Assembly (NCBI GenBank): GCA_037127255.1
Contig: JBANSL010000005.1
Location: forward strand, 80,109,160-80,173,159
Direction of reading: 5' to 3'
Source: Persicaria tinctoria
Lineage: Eukaryota; Streptophyta; Magnoliopsida; Caryophyllales; Polygonaceae
Length of the DNA stretch: 64,000 bases
A program made the position numbers and the translations under genes. Each line of letters opens with the position of its first letter. The first letter of the stretch is position 1. Below, piece after piece: positions 1-12,257 of this stretch. The notes beneath the pieces are model-generated. The model saw only the letters and a program-made list of their open reading frames with translations. It was not told the DNA's origin and did no database searches.

Positions 1-62
1 TATTTTATATATGCATGTTAGAAGAAAGTTTATGCTTGTTGAGCAATTTCCAGAAGTGTTAG

Positions 63-2009
63 TGTTGTAGGAGGAAATCGAGTATGCAAATAAAATATAA
101 ATAAATCACAGCAAACCAGATTCCATCCCTTGCAAATAATTACAAGACCTCCTCCTAATGCAGTAGCGGGAAGTCAGGATTGATCCACGGGGAAGCGTGT
201 CAGCGGATCCTAGGCAGCGAAGAAATCTCACGGAAGTCGACAACAGGTGTCCTCGATCTCGACTAGGGTTAGTCGACAGAAGATCGGACAGTCGAGCACA
301 GCGCAGCAGCAAGCACAGGTTGTAGTCGATCTCGACTAGAGGGTACTCGAGATCGAGTAGGCTTCGTCGACGTCGAGTTGGGCTTTGTCGAGTACCTGCA
401 CACAAAAGCTACAGCGATGCTAGATCAAGAATCAGTACTCGATATCGACGAGTGCTATTCGATATCGAGGAGACAGAAACTAAAACGAAACAAAAGAAAG
501 TAAAAACAATTGCTTTGGGATTTCGAACTAAACTTAATGTAAAAGGCTTCCAAGATTGGGGTTTGCAACAACGATAACCAAGCATGCATAAGGCAGAGAT
601 AAACAGATAATCATGTGAATTGCATCAAAGGACAAGCTTTCGCCTTTTCCAACAATTAGACAACTCTTTCAAGAAACCCTAATTGTCTCTACTGATTTTA
701 TGTTTATAATCCAAGTTGTTAGCATGGATCTCCATTAGATGGGTAATAAACACATAAACAAGTAGTAGATGCTCAAAACATGATAAAAGTCGGATCTTTA
801 CCTTAAACACACAGGGCTATCGTCGGGCTCGCCCCAACCCTAGAAGTGGGTGGACTACTCGCGCTTCATCGCAACCTCAGACATCATTGATTGAAAGAAA
901 ACTAATTGCATTAAAATAAACCAAAGTTTACAACCGCTTGAAGCCAATTCCGCTCTCGCTTCACAACTCCAATCGGCCGCTCACTCTCTCTCTCTACTTC
1001 TCCTACTTACTTCTCTCTGGAATTGAATGACTAGAAATCAGCCCCATGAGCTTTATTTATATGCTTCTAAACCTTGCTACTCAAGGATAGAAATCTTTAT
1101 CTATATCTAAAACTACATCTAAAAAGCTTAATGATAAATAAAAGCAACAAAGGAATTAAATCTAAATAAGGGAAATATATCTAAAGCGTCTCAAGTGGAT
1201 AAATCTTCTCCTTCCATGATGTATCTTGATAGATCGGATAAAATCGGCAAACTTCGAGCCAAAGGAATCCCAATCCGAGTAGAATTGTGTCGACGCGTCA
1301 CGCGGCTTCTGGAGTTCTCGTCGATCTCGAGTAGAGCTTACTCGATCTCGACTAGGAGTGTTGTCGACTGGGTGTGGCTCGGCGTCTCGGCTAGCAGGTC
1401 CTCGATGTGGCTCGGTCATGGCTCCTGGCATTCGTCGATCTCGAGGACCCCTTGTCGACATCGAGTAGAGAGGCTCGTCGACTAGGTTTGGCTTGGCTAG
1501 TCGGGCAAGTCTTCTCGATGTGCTCGGTTCTGGCTCCACATCTTTATCGATCTCGAGGACCCGTACTCGATATCGAGTTGGGTGGTTCATCGACTTGACC
1601 TCCAGGGGTTTTCGAGCAGCTCCCCTCGACATGCTCGGGCATGGTGCTCAGCTGCTCGTCGACATCGAGGAAGGTTACTCGATCTCGAGTAGGGTGTGGA
1701 GTTGGGTTCTTCGTCTTCAGCTTCTCGACATGATCCTCCTCGATCTTGGCTGGTGTCTAGACAGGGTTTGTCGAGATCGACTAAGCTTAGTCGATGTCGA
1801 GTAGCTTTGAGCTCCGGTTCTTGCTTCTTGGTTTTCTCCCGAAATGTTTCCATATTCTGCAATATTAAACAGAAACTTATGTAGATCTCTATTTCTGACA
1901 AATAAGCATATACTACATAAATCCGACATATTCTCAACCCGAAATATGCAAAATGTAAAGAATATGGAACTAAAATATGCATAAAGACATGACTACTTTG
2001 GAGACATCA
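63..2009 (-). repeat. 3' LTR of the Athila-like element, full length
   Basis: A 1,947-bp LTR with TG...CA ends. It contains many near-palindromic microrepeats of the form tCGA-ga-TCGAgt, clustered at about 240-480 and 1310-1800. Both ends match the copy at 7095-8069. Open frames within it are by-products of the repeats and are not annotated as genes. Confidence 0.9.
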
Positions 2010-4118
2010 AATCACCCCATACTTAGACTTGCATGTCCTCAAGCAATAACTAAACAATAACCAAGACCCACAACACATCCTTCAAGTCTTTGCCTTTGTC
2101 AAAAGCAACATCTCAATTAGTAGCAATGTAAGACAAGTGAATTTAACGGCATCACACATATATGAGCGATCCATAGGCATAGGCAGTATAAATCCAACCT
2201 CACAGGGATAATGTGTTTACACTCAGCTCTCAATGTGTTTTAGGCTATGTAGATCATCTCTCAACTCAATTCCATATACAATCTCATAAACATTGCAATT
2301 TAAACATGAATCCACTTCGCAACCAATTATGAAAATGCAACAAGAAATATCAGGAGGACTTCGCTCAATAGAAGTCTTCAAAGAAGATTCCATTCGGCGG
2401 GGTTGTAATGGGGCTTGGTAAGAAATAATAAGGAATGGAATTATTTGGCCATGTAGTGCTTAATAAAATTCGGGAATCAAGACTCCTAAATCTCCAACAC
2501 AACCAAACCATAACTTCTCAATCATATGCATCAACCAAACTCTCCAATTTATCTCAATAAAGTATGTAACCTTTCAAACTTTCTCAACCTCTCCAAAGTG
2601 TGTATCTTGCAAATAATGAAAGAAATAAGGTAAATTTGGCTCATGCACTTTATTCACAAACATATGTACTTTTTCCTTTTCTTCTTTTTTTTTTGGGATT
2701 TTTTTTTGAAAGATAAAAACCAAATAACATTAATAGTGCATTCATAATGTGAGCCAAAAATCCTTTTACATAGTATGCATAGCAAGATAAAAACCAACCC
2801 ATATCTCAATAATTTCAACAATCTTTCCTTCTTGAAATGCAACATAAGCTTATTCTTTCCACAAATCATCATTCCAACCAACTCTAAGTCTTAATTCCCA
2901 AATGGGGGTCAGACTCAATTTGGCTAAGGATATTTTTGTGGAGTTCACAATAAAAGTATCAGGCTAATGTTCTGGCTTCAAGCAGGGATAATGCAGGGTA
3001 GGTAAAGAGAGGATAAAATTGGCTTAAAAGGTGTCTCCATCATTTAATTCTTATTAACATAAACATATAAATGCATTGGCTTTGAATAACTATCACAACA
3101 TTTAGAGATGCACAGGAAGAGTAAATACACTCAAGAAAGCAGAGGGATTTTTAATGTTCTCCCTATAAGGCCAAAATTCTCACTGGGACAAATTTTGTTG
3201 GATTTTAACCTTTAGCTTAGGATCATATGTGCTCAATTTCATCACAAGTTTACAATCCACATAAAAACCATTTTGAGGACTTAGGCTAAACCTTCCGAAC
3301 ATGCCATAGGATTTACATGATCAAGTCAGTCATTATTTATCATCATAGGACATCTAAGTTAGGGTGTAAAAACTAAAACAATGCAAAAATTTAAACATGC
3401 ATATTTTTTTTTTATTTTTTCGACATTTTCTATTTATATATATATTTTCATTTGCAAAAATCAAAACTAAAGTATGACGAAAGAAAAAGGCATAAAATTT
3501 AAACATGAATGCATAACATAAAAATTTAAAATTTCACCATGTAAAACCAAAAAGCAAGACTAACACATATGATAATGATAATGAGCCATTCCCCCACCCC
3601 ATACTTAAAATTTACAGTGTCCCCACTATATAAAATCAAATAAAAACAAGAGTAAAGGAAGGAACTCACAGGATAACAAATCGAGGAGGGCAGATCAGTG
3701 CAGGTCGAATAGACATCTTTGTCTGTCTCGAGTACATGTTACTCGATCTCGAGTAGCTTTTCTGCGTCCAGTTGTTTTCTGAAGTCGAGGAGCTTCTGGT
3801 GGCTTGTCGATATCGAGTTGGCCTACTCGATATCGAGTAGTGTCTGGGCTGCTCCTCCTTGTCGTCGTCGACTTGGCCTTCGTCGATTCTGACTGTTTTC
3901 AGGGACTTCTTTATTCCACTTTTTGCGATCCTTATATGCTTGCCGACCTAAAAGTGTTAGATTGCACAAGAAACAAGTCTATCCACATGAAATATTCTAA
4001 AAGACATAAAACCAAAACCAAAAACAACACAAAAAGGTTTAAAAAGTCCCAAAATTCATAAAGTTCTATATACATGCTCTAGATTTTAGAGTCGCTAGGC
4101 CGACTTCTCCGTTTGCGC
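2010..4118 (-). other. Non-coding internal region and polypurine tract of the Athila-like element
   Basis: The minus strand reads AGTATGGGGTGATT immediately before the 3' LTR (2010-2024), a plausible polypurine tract for plus-strand priming. A similar purine-rich motif lies near 3593-3606. The rest has no convincing coding frame. Another patch of CGA microrepeats lies at 3700-3880. Pol should be located here and is absent. Confidence 0.7.
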
Positions 4119-7010
4119 TCAAGGACCATTATTGTGGGGCCCGCTCATGCTTGCCCCTTCTCCTGGATCATCTAGGTCCTGATGGTAGTATGCCAGCTCA
4201 GCTGACAAGTGGTTGCTTGCATCATCTCCCTTCTTTTTCTTCTTCTTCCTTCCAGCTCTTAGTTTTCGCAGATTCTTTCTCCACAGTGTCTTATCTCCCC
4301 TTAAATCATTGATAATTTTCTTTATGGACTGAGGGGGAGTAGAATTCATACCTAAACTTACCTTTTCGGACCCAAAACAGAAGTCTTTGGGTTTGGGGCT
4401 AGTCGAGATCGAGTACAGCTGGTCGACCTCGAGTACAGGGACCCCATACTTAGGCTCTGGGCAACTCAGTGGCTCATCAGTGGAAGTCGACATCGACAAG
4501 TCTTGGTCGAGATTGAGTAGCGCTCTTTTCGAGATCGAGCAGCTCTTGTCGACCTCGAGGACAGTGCTGGCGCTTCCCTCCACTGTTTGCTTGGTCCCGC
4601 GGTTGCTGATGCTTTTCACCTCCAGCCAGGAAATTTCCTCTTTTGCAGGGCCAAAAGAGAAATCCAAAACCTCATCGCCTATGGTGAAGGTGAGCGAGCG
4701 ATTCTTAACACTAATTCTGGCATCTGCAGTAGCTAAGAATGGTCTACCAAGAATAATAGGGCTAGTAGGATCTTCAGCACAGTCAATGATAAGGAAATCT
4801 GCTAGAACAAAGAATTTACCAACCTGGACAGGGACGTTCTCAACTATACTTGTAGGGATGACTACTGTATTGTTTGCCATGTATAGCTTGACATCCACAG
4901 GCTCTATGCATCATATTTTGACCTTCTGCCAGATTGATAGAGGCATGATGCTTACACTTGCTCCTAAATCACACAGAGACTCATATTTATATTGTCCAAA
5001 ACCCACAGTAACAGAAAACTTACCAGGGTCAGGTCTCTTTTAAGGGAAGTGGAGTACTTTGCATTCGCCTGCGATCTCTGAGATGGATCGCTTCTTGCTC
5101 AGGATTTCCTGTAGAAATTTGACATATCCAGGCATCTCTTGCAAGGCTTCTGTAAAAGGGATAGAAACATTCAGTTCTTGCAGCATATTAACAAATCTGG
5201 TAAACCTACCTGCAGTGGGATCTTTCCGTGCTTTTGAAGGAAAAGGCAGTGGCTTTTTCTATTTTGGAGCCAGATCAGCTGTCGGAGGTATTGCAGAGTC
5301 GTCGACGTCGGCCAGATTATGCTCCTCGATCTCGACCACGGGCTCCTCGACATCGAGTTGGGTGGTCGACCTGGAGTTGCTGGTCTGCGCAGCGGAGTCC
5401 GAGCTCAGCTTCTGGTCTTGGTCGAGTAGCTTCTTGTCGAGGTCGAGTACGGTCTCCTCGAGATGGAGTTGGGTCTGCTCTGTCTCGAGTTGCTGCTCTG
5501 CCTTGCTTTGCTGTTTCCCGACCTCTGGCTCGTGTAATTGATACCCACTCTTGAGTTTGATAGCTGCGACGTGTCCGGTCTTCCCCTTAGGATTTGGTTC
5601 TGTTTGCCCAGGGAGCTGTCCGGATGGTCGTGGGATCTGTGCAGCGATTTGACCCATCTGCGTCTCTATTCCTCTTTTCCAGACGTCCAGTTCTCCAAAT
5701 TTTGTAGTGATGTTCTGGAACTGGTTGTTGATGGTGCCCTGATTCCGACGCATCTCCTCAAGGATCAGCTGCAGATCATCCTTCTTTTAATCCTTTTCTG
5801 GATGTCTTGGAGCTCTGTAGGGTGGGGGATTCCTAGGAGGACCTTGGTTCCACTGTGGTTGATAGAACCTTTGGTCTCCCATGTAGCGATTGGGACCTCC
5901 CGCGTAAGCTGCCTCTTCATGTGTCTCTGCCATTCTGACTTGCTCAGTGTGTGGGCACTCAGTAGTGGTGTGCCTCTGTGATCCGCATTCGATGCAAGGC
6001 TGATTGACAGATAGATATTTGACTTGCTTGAGGAGCTTGCGATTCTGGTCTCTGTAGAATTGCTCTCTGACATCGGGGTCGATCTCCTTTGCTGGCTCAT
6101 AGAGTGGCATAAATGGTGCTGGCTTGGCGTAGAAGTTCTCCTCATAGTTTGCAGTAGACCCATATTTGTTGTCATAATTGGTGAGCTTGTCCAGCACACC
6201 CCATGCATCAATTGGCGGCATCGTCATATACTCATAGCGAGTATAATGGTTGATTCTGTCCTTAGTGACTTGATCAAGAGAGTTGAAGAAGATCTCCTGA
6301 ATGACGTAGGGTGGCTGTCCATGAGTAGGGCAAGATCGCAGCAGTTCTTTGTAGCGTTCCCATGCCTTTGCCAGCGGTTCCCCTTGCTTCTGTTTGAAGG
6401 CGGTGATTTTCTAGCGGAGAAGTGTTGTCTTGGCAGGTGGGAAGAATTTATTCAGAAACTCTTGCTCTACTTGGGCCCATGTGGTGAGTGATCTTGGTTT
6501 CAGCCCTTCAAGCCACTTCAGTGCAGGCCCAGCGAGAGACCAGCGGAAAGCTTTCATCTTGACATATTCCAGAGTTGTACCTTTAGCAAGAGTACGGCAC
6601 ATGTCAGAAAAATTTGTAATATGTTCAAGAGGACACTCATTAAATTTGCCATAAAAAGCATTATTCTTAAGCTCTATAAGAAATTGAGTGCGAATTTCAA
6701 AAGAGTTATCAGGGATGAGAATCGCCGATTCAGGCAGGACGAGAGTTGGATGCATATAATCCTCAGCAATAGTTGGATATTGGGCAAGCTCAGCTTCTGC
6801 TTGCCTTGCGCGCTCAGCTTCTTGTTCCCTCGCTGCCCTTTCATTGGCGATAGTGGTATCCTTTGCAGCTAGCTCCCTTATAAGCCTTGCGATCAGCTGT
6901 TCTTGTGTTTCAGCGGCCGCCATGATCTTTTTGAGTTTAGAGTGGATGTATAGGTATCGCTCCGGTTCGTCTAAGCTGTCAAACTCAGGTGGTAGACTAG
7001 AACGACGCAT
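4119..7010 (-). pseudogene. Gag-protease polyprotein of the Athila-like element, interrupted by stops
   Basis: One continuous minus-strand frame runs from the Met at 7010 to the stop at 4119. It is cut only by nonsense codons near 6411, 5787, 5259, 5041 and 4914, with no frameshift. In order it shows a coiled N-terminal part, a retrotransposon gag core (ALKWLEGL, then QVEQEFLNKFFP), a CCHC zinc knuckle CIECGSQRHTTTECP near 5960, a charged linker, and a retropepsin-like domain with the active-site variant DLGAS near 4975 and ILGRPFL near 4755. The family would normally continue into reverse transcriptase and integrase; here it ends after a Ser/Asp-rich tail. CGA-type microrepeats inside the frame (4400-4570, 5300-5480) encode the biased stretches. 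Gag packages RNA in the cytoplasm; this copy should be inactive. Confidence 0.85.
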
Positions 7011-7073
7011 ACACCTGTATAGTAACTCAAAGCAGATGTGAGATTTTAACTACCTAAGGCGCAAATGATAGCT

Positions 7074-7091
7074 TCCCCGGCAACGGCGCCA
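7074..7091 (-). other. Primer-binding site, tRNA-Asp type
   Basis: The minus strand reads TGGCGCCGTTGCCGGGGA, three bases inside the 5' LTR. This is the complement of the 3' end of plant tRNA-Asp and is the primer site typical of Athila/Tat-group Gypsy elements. Confidence 0.85.
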
Positions 7092-7094
7092 ATT

Positions 7095-8069
7095 TGTTGA
7101 TAGGAGGAAATCGAGTATGCAAATAAAATATAAATAAATCACAACAAACCAGATTCCGTCCCTTACAAATAATTACAAGACCTCCTCCTAATGCAGCAGC
7201 GGGAAGTCAGGATCGATCCACGAGGAAGCGTGTCAGCGGATCCTAGGCAGCGAAGAAATCTCACGGAAGTCGACAACAGGTGTCCTCGATCTCGACTAGG
7301 GTTAGTCGACAGAAGATCAGAAAGTCGAGCACAGCGCAGCAGCAAGCACAGGTTGTAGTCGATCTCGACTAGAGGGTACTCGAGATCGAGTAGGCTTCGT
7401 CGACGTCGAGTTGGGCTTTGTCGGGTACCTGCACACAGAAGCTACAACGATGCTAGATCGAGAATCAGTACTCGATATCGACGAGTGCTATTCGATATCG
7501 AGGAGACAGAAACTAAAACGAAACGAAAGAAAGTAAAAACAATTGCTTTGGGATTTCGAACTAAACTTAATGTAAAAGGCTTCCAAGATTAGGGTTTGCA
7601 ACAACGATAACCAATCATGCATAAGGCAGAGATAAACAGATAATCATGTGAATTGCATCAAAGGACAAGCTTTCGCCTTTTCCAACAATTAGACAACTCT
7701 TTCAAGAAACCCTAATTGTCTCTACTGATTTTATGTTTATAATCCAAGTTGTTAGCATGGATCTCCATTAGATAGGTAATAAACACATAAACAAGTAGTA
7801 GATGCTCAAAACATGATAAAAGTCGGATCTTTACCTTAAACACGCAGGGCTATCGTCGGGCTCGCCCCAATCCTAGAATTGGGTGGACTACTAGCACTTC
7901 ATCGCAACCTCAGACATCATTGATTGAAAGAAAACTAATTGCATTAAAATAAACCAAAGTTTACAACCGCTTGAAGCCAATTCCGCTCTCGCTTGAACCC
8001 GAAATATGCAAAATGTAAAGAATATGGAACTAAAATATGCATAAAGACATGGCTACTTTGGAGACATCA
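7095..8069 (-). repeat. 5' LTR of the Athila-like element, internally deleted
   Basis: This 975-bp copy matches the 1,947-bp left LTR at both ends but jumps from the match to position about 963 straight to the match to position about 1937. It therefore lacks roughly 970 bp, including the left LTR's densest block of CGA-type microrepeats. It starts with TG next to the primer-binding site and ends in CA before the gttag duplication. As LTRs are identical at insertion, the deletion most likely happened afterwards. Confidence 0.9.
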
Positions 8070-8502
8070 GTTAGTTTGCTAATATGTAGTGTTTCTTTCC
8101 TTTCCTTGCATCTTTCTTTACTAAACAATTCCTGTAAGAACATGCACCATAAAAAATGGGCTGTAAAGCAGAGAAGGATGCCTAAGCATAAAGAAAATGG
8201 CATCTTGACATTGGAACTGCTGTTGAATTTATTACTTTCAGACAGATTTTTCAAGTCTGGACTTTCGTATGGTGTATGAGTTTTATGTTCTCCTCCTGGT
8301 TCAGAGTCCTGTATGACTTTATAGGAGAGGGGCATCTAATTGGTGCACAAGATCTGCTGCACTAACATACCTTAAGATATTCATGTATAGGTAATATACT
8401 ATATGCAGCAGTGCCATGTTGATTGGTCCTTTGGATATAGTGCTTTAAAAATTGCTAATGTGTTAACCTTTATGTATGCATACAATTATCTTTTCTTTTG
8501 AG

Positions 8503-11500
8503 GAGAAAAAACAGATTTGGACCAATATTGAGAGATTACTGACAGATAGTCAGATAGAGGTATTCTCACTCCCTCTACCTCTCCTCCTACCCCTCTCCCA
8601 TCCTCTCCTTTTTTTTGGACCCTGACGACTTCTCTTAAATTTTGGTTGGCATGAAACTTGCATTTTATTGAGTGCTTTTGGTTAAAATACATTTCTTGTC
8701 ATCAACAAATGTACCATTTTTTTTGATATAGATTTTCAAAAACAAGATGCAAATACATTATCAGCCATTTGACCATTTTTTAAATGATGTCTATGTATTT
8801 CTTTAGTAAATTTGTGTTGATTTTCTTGGTTTATTGGCTGCTCTTGGAAGACTGTCCTTGGGAAACTGAGACTGAGTCTTGAAGTCAATTTTATGTTGAT
8901 ATAAAGACAAGTTCAGTAATCATATGGTATATGTAACACCCCCTTTTATATCCAAGGAAATGCTACAACGTCGGTAAATACGCAGACTTTAATGTCTTTG
9001 TATTCACCTTAGGCTTATAGGGACATGTACTCATGCTCCCATAGACAAGATGATAAAAAAATAAATACAAAATAATATTTAGCGGAAGACTTGATAATGT
9101 TATAATTGAAAATAAACCATTAAAAGTATCTCATAAACACCTAAAATAATCCCTAAATTCCAATTTAGAAATATAAGAGTGAACAAAGTTTTAAAATGCA
9201 ACCAAGTTTTTATTAGCGATAGTCCGTCTCCTTATCCAGCTCCAGCTCCTCTGCTCTTACTAGACCTGTGGAATATGGTCTGGTGTTTCGTGATTACGAA
9301 GGACACCAGCCATCCAATAAATAGGATGGTTAGCACATTAAATACTAGCAAGCGATAAGAAAAATGTTCAACTTTAACTACAACCAGTGACCCTGAAACG
9401 GTATGATAATAGTTAAGGGAAAATTAAGAGTATTTAGTGTGGAAATCGGAGAATAGAATAAAATAAAAATGGCACATGACTCAGATGATCACGGAGATCG
9501 ATTAAGAATACGATATAGGAATTATACTCGAATAGCAGGAAGTATAATATGCGCAGAATTGATCACCTTACATAACACAATATACTATAACGATAATAGC
9601 GATAATAATAATAATATAACACGTGGTACCGGTCGGGCCTCTATAAGAGAGGACTGCGACCTACAACACTATGGAAGTTTACCATCCCGCGATGAATGCA
9701 TTCTGGAATGGGTCGTTTCATGAAACCTTTATAGGGTAAGGCTTAATGAACCTCAACCTGCAAGTTAGTCTTACTAAAGAAAACTCGCATTGACTAGAAG
9801 TCAACTCGCACTACAAAGTACGCATATTCAATTATATCATAATTTAATCGCTTTAATTTACACTAGCTAGGTGATCATGTACACGGTATTAACCACAAAA
9901 GACAAACATGGATATTTCAAAGGTCTTAATATCACATGTTAACAATTTGCATGAAAGAACCGAACAGAAATTCATGCACTTAGGAATATGGGCTTATTAC
10001 TCTAACTCATAAATTATACAAATACACGTTATATTTATAATTGCCCATTTATGTACCCATGCCAATTTAGAATGAAAATGATAAATCACATCAAGCAGGC
10101 AGATATGTAATCTATCAAATTGACATGGAAATTGGCCACAGGGCCGCATTCGACACGATAGAAATGAAAGGCACTACAAAAGTCACGAAACATTGCAAAG
10201 GGCAATATGAACGAAATCACTTGCCTCGGAGTTGGGTGCGCTAGTGTTGGTAACAATGAAATCCGATTACGGCTTAGCACCTAAATAAACCGATCACCAA
10301 TTAAAATCAATAAATTAATTAATAGATAATTAATTTATTAAACTTTTTCCTCATTCGACACTTACCTTTGATAGTAAGCACCGATCGGTGACTGATCACG
10401 ATACCGGCCGCCTTCGCACTCCTCGCACAACCTTTGAACGCCGAACACACACACAAAACTGGGTAAGTTCGGTATTCATTCTATGCGGTTTCGGACCTCT
10501 GAAATAAGTTGCTTTCAACTTACCAAGTGTAGTCGGTAGTGCACAAATCGGCTCGGTCAAGATCGCAACTGGAATCGACCTTTAACAGCTGCAGAAAACA
10601 TACCCCGAAGTTACTTGATAGTGCCCCCAACCATGTTCAAGTATGTATGTTTGACCTTAATTCGATGTAAGTTCGACTAACCAAAACAAGTCAGAGTTAA
10701 CTTACCAATCGGACTCAGCAGTGCCACACTCGATTCGTTTCAAACTATGGCTTGAAACAAAGTCTGATAGCTGCAGAATTTAATCACAAAGGCGACTCCC
10801 AGGTCAGTGTAACAACAAGACTTCCAGTTTGATTAACTCCAAAAAGGTTGCAAGTTATGCCTTACCGCAACACAGGGACGTCGAAGGGTGTGAGGGGGAT
10901 GTGATGTGGCTAGAATCGGTGATTGATGAGGTCTGAACAGAGATCGAGAGAGGTCGGAACCTAAGTGCAAAGCATACATCAAAACATAAGTTTTCACACG
11001 AAGTTAATCGACCAATAGTATGTATGTATGTTCGACCATGATTCGACCTGATTTAGAGTTAACGAAACTAGTTTGTGTAACATACCAATCGAACTCGGAG
11101 TGATTGCGTACTGATTGGTCCCAATGTCTGACCCAAATGGCCCCTTGAATTTGCGGAAGAGCAACCGAAACATGGCTAATTAAAGGGTACGATTTGAATA
11201 AAGATGGAAAGAACAACTTGAATTGACGGGAGGATGTGAACATTTATTTATTTATATATAAAATGAAATATCCAAAGAATACTTTGGGGTATTTCAGTAT
11301 ATGATGTGAGTTTCCTTAATGTATGGTGCATTGGTGCTTATCTCAACTTAAAAAAAACCCTGTTAACTTACCTTTAATATTATGTAAGAATGAGGTTTGC
11401 TCGATTATCTTTTTTTTTTATATTGGCAAGGAGTTGAGTTATGCCCCATATTTTGGGTCATGAAGCCATATGATAGGCATAGAGATGTGGATGAAGTTCT

Positions 11501-11809
11501 TTTTACCTCTTGTGTCTTTATGTTTCATCTACCGTTCTTTCTCAATATTCATTTTCTTTTCAAACTAAACCGTATTTTTTATGAAAGGGGTCATCATGCT
11601 GCTGAACAGAGATGGGTTATTGGGGGGGGGGGGGGGGCGCTGATTAGAAATGCTTATGTGTAAATATTGTGCCTATTTTCTGGATTTTGTTAATTTTGAA
11701 ATTTGTACTGCTTTATCAGGTAAGAGAGCATGCTGCAGGAGTTTTGGCTGGCCTGATGAATGATGGTGAAGATAATCTGGCAACTGAATTTCGTAAAAGA
11801 ACATTCAAG
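8503..11809 (+). CDS. PA200: Proteasome activator subunit 4 (PA200), two C-terminal exons
   Basis: Exon 8503-8559 (19 codons) has an AG acceptor at 8501-8502 and a GT donor, and encodes EKKQIWTNIERLLTDSQIE. Exon 11720-11809 (30 codons) follows ttatcag and encodes VREHAAGVLAGLM, then NDGEDNLATEFRKRTFK. Joined in phase 0, they match from memory the conserved C-terminal part of plant PA200/PSME4, a HEAT-repeat protein that caps the 20S proteasome, mainly in the nucleus. The second exon ends in AAG|GCAAGC, pointing to a GC-AG intron. The intron between them is 3,160 bp, of which 2,370 bp is a solo LTR plus its target duplication. The last few dozen residues are not found downstream, where a CACTA end and a Copia remnant lie. 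Earlier exons are outside the window, so the gene may be broken or just have a very long last intron. Confidence 0.8.
8932..11296. mobile_element. Solo LTR, Gypsy (Tekay/Del-like) type
   Basis: The 2,365-bp block starts TGTAACACCCCC and ends TTTCA. It is flanked by identical 5-bp duplications gtata (8927-8931 and 11297-11301). It has no coding capacity, primer site or second LTR. A TGTAACACCC start and 2-3 kb length are common for Tekay/Del chromovirus LTRs. Such a structure arises when the two LTRs of a full element recombine. It lies entirely within the PA200 intron. Confidence 0.85.
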
Positions 11810-12257
11810 GCAAGCCTTTTAATGTAAATTATGTAGTTTTAGACAATTTTTTGGGTTAAAATATAGTTTTGGACATTTTATTGTATATGTAAATTTTATA
11901 ATTATGTATATAAATTTTGTAGTTTTTTACATGTAAATTTTGTAGAATTAATGAAAATTTATTATATGTAAATTGTGTATTTTTTTATTTAAAATATTGG
12001 ACTTTTTAGCCCGGGTATGAAGAAACTGGGCTAAAAAGCATTAGCTACGGCAGCTTGCCGTAGCAAATATGTAGTATCTTTTATAGGGTCGCTTAGCCGT
12101 AGCTTAGCGGTCGCTAATTTTTTTTGCTACGGCTATTTGCCGAAGCTACCAAATTTTGCCACCCCAAAATTCGCGACCCCTCCATTTGTTGTAGCTAAGC
12201 CGAACTTAAACCCCTTTTGCCACAACTTTTTGCCGAAGCGATTTTTTTTTTGTAGTG
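11810..12257. mobile_element. AT-rich intron sequence and truncated CACTA-type end
   Basis: 11830-11970 repeats the unit atgtaaattttgtag about five times. From about 12000 the sequence carries gctacggc/gccgtagc subterminal motifs and ends at 12257 with ...tttttgtagtg, which read on the minus strand is CACTACAAAAAAA, a CACTA-class terminus. The end abuts the Copia protease frame, so it jumped into the Copia remnant. The opposite end was not found, so the element is truncated or rearranged. Confidence 0.6.

Larger units (their letters stand above)
63..8069 (-). mobile_element. Complete non-autonomous Athila/Gypsy-like LTR retrotransposon
   Basis: The element is bounded by two LTRs and flanked by a perfect 5-bp target duplication, gttag at 58-62 and again at 8070-8074. 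Read on the minus strand it runs 5' LTR (7095-8069), tRNA-Asp-type primer-binding site, gag with an aspartic protease (7010-4119), about 2.1 kb without coding, a purine-rich tract and 3' LTR (63-2009). No reverse transcriptase, RNase H or integrase could be seen, so it probably moved using proteins from a relative. Primer site and gag type resemble Athila-class Gypsy elements by family knowledge. The two LTRs differ at roughly 20 of about 940 aligned positions by eye, mostly transitions, suggesting a fairly young insertion. It sits upstream of the PA200 exons, probably inside that gene's intron. Confidence 0.92.

Noticed and set aside
1162..1804. Overlapping open frames on both strands in the left LTR
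   Set aside because: They consist of the CGA microrepeats read in several frames (RDR, STR and SIS runs) and have no domain.
11625..11640. G-run as a G-quadruplex or regulatory feature
   Set aside because: A plain homopolymer run in an intron; could also be a sequencing-length artefact.
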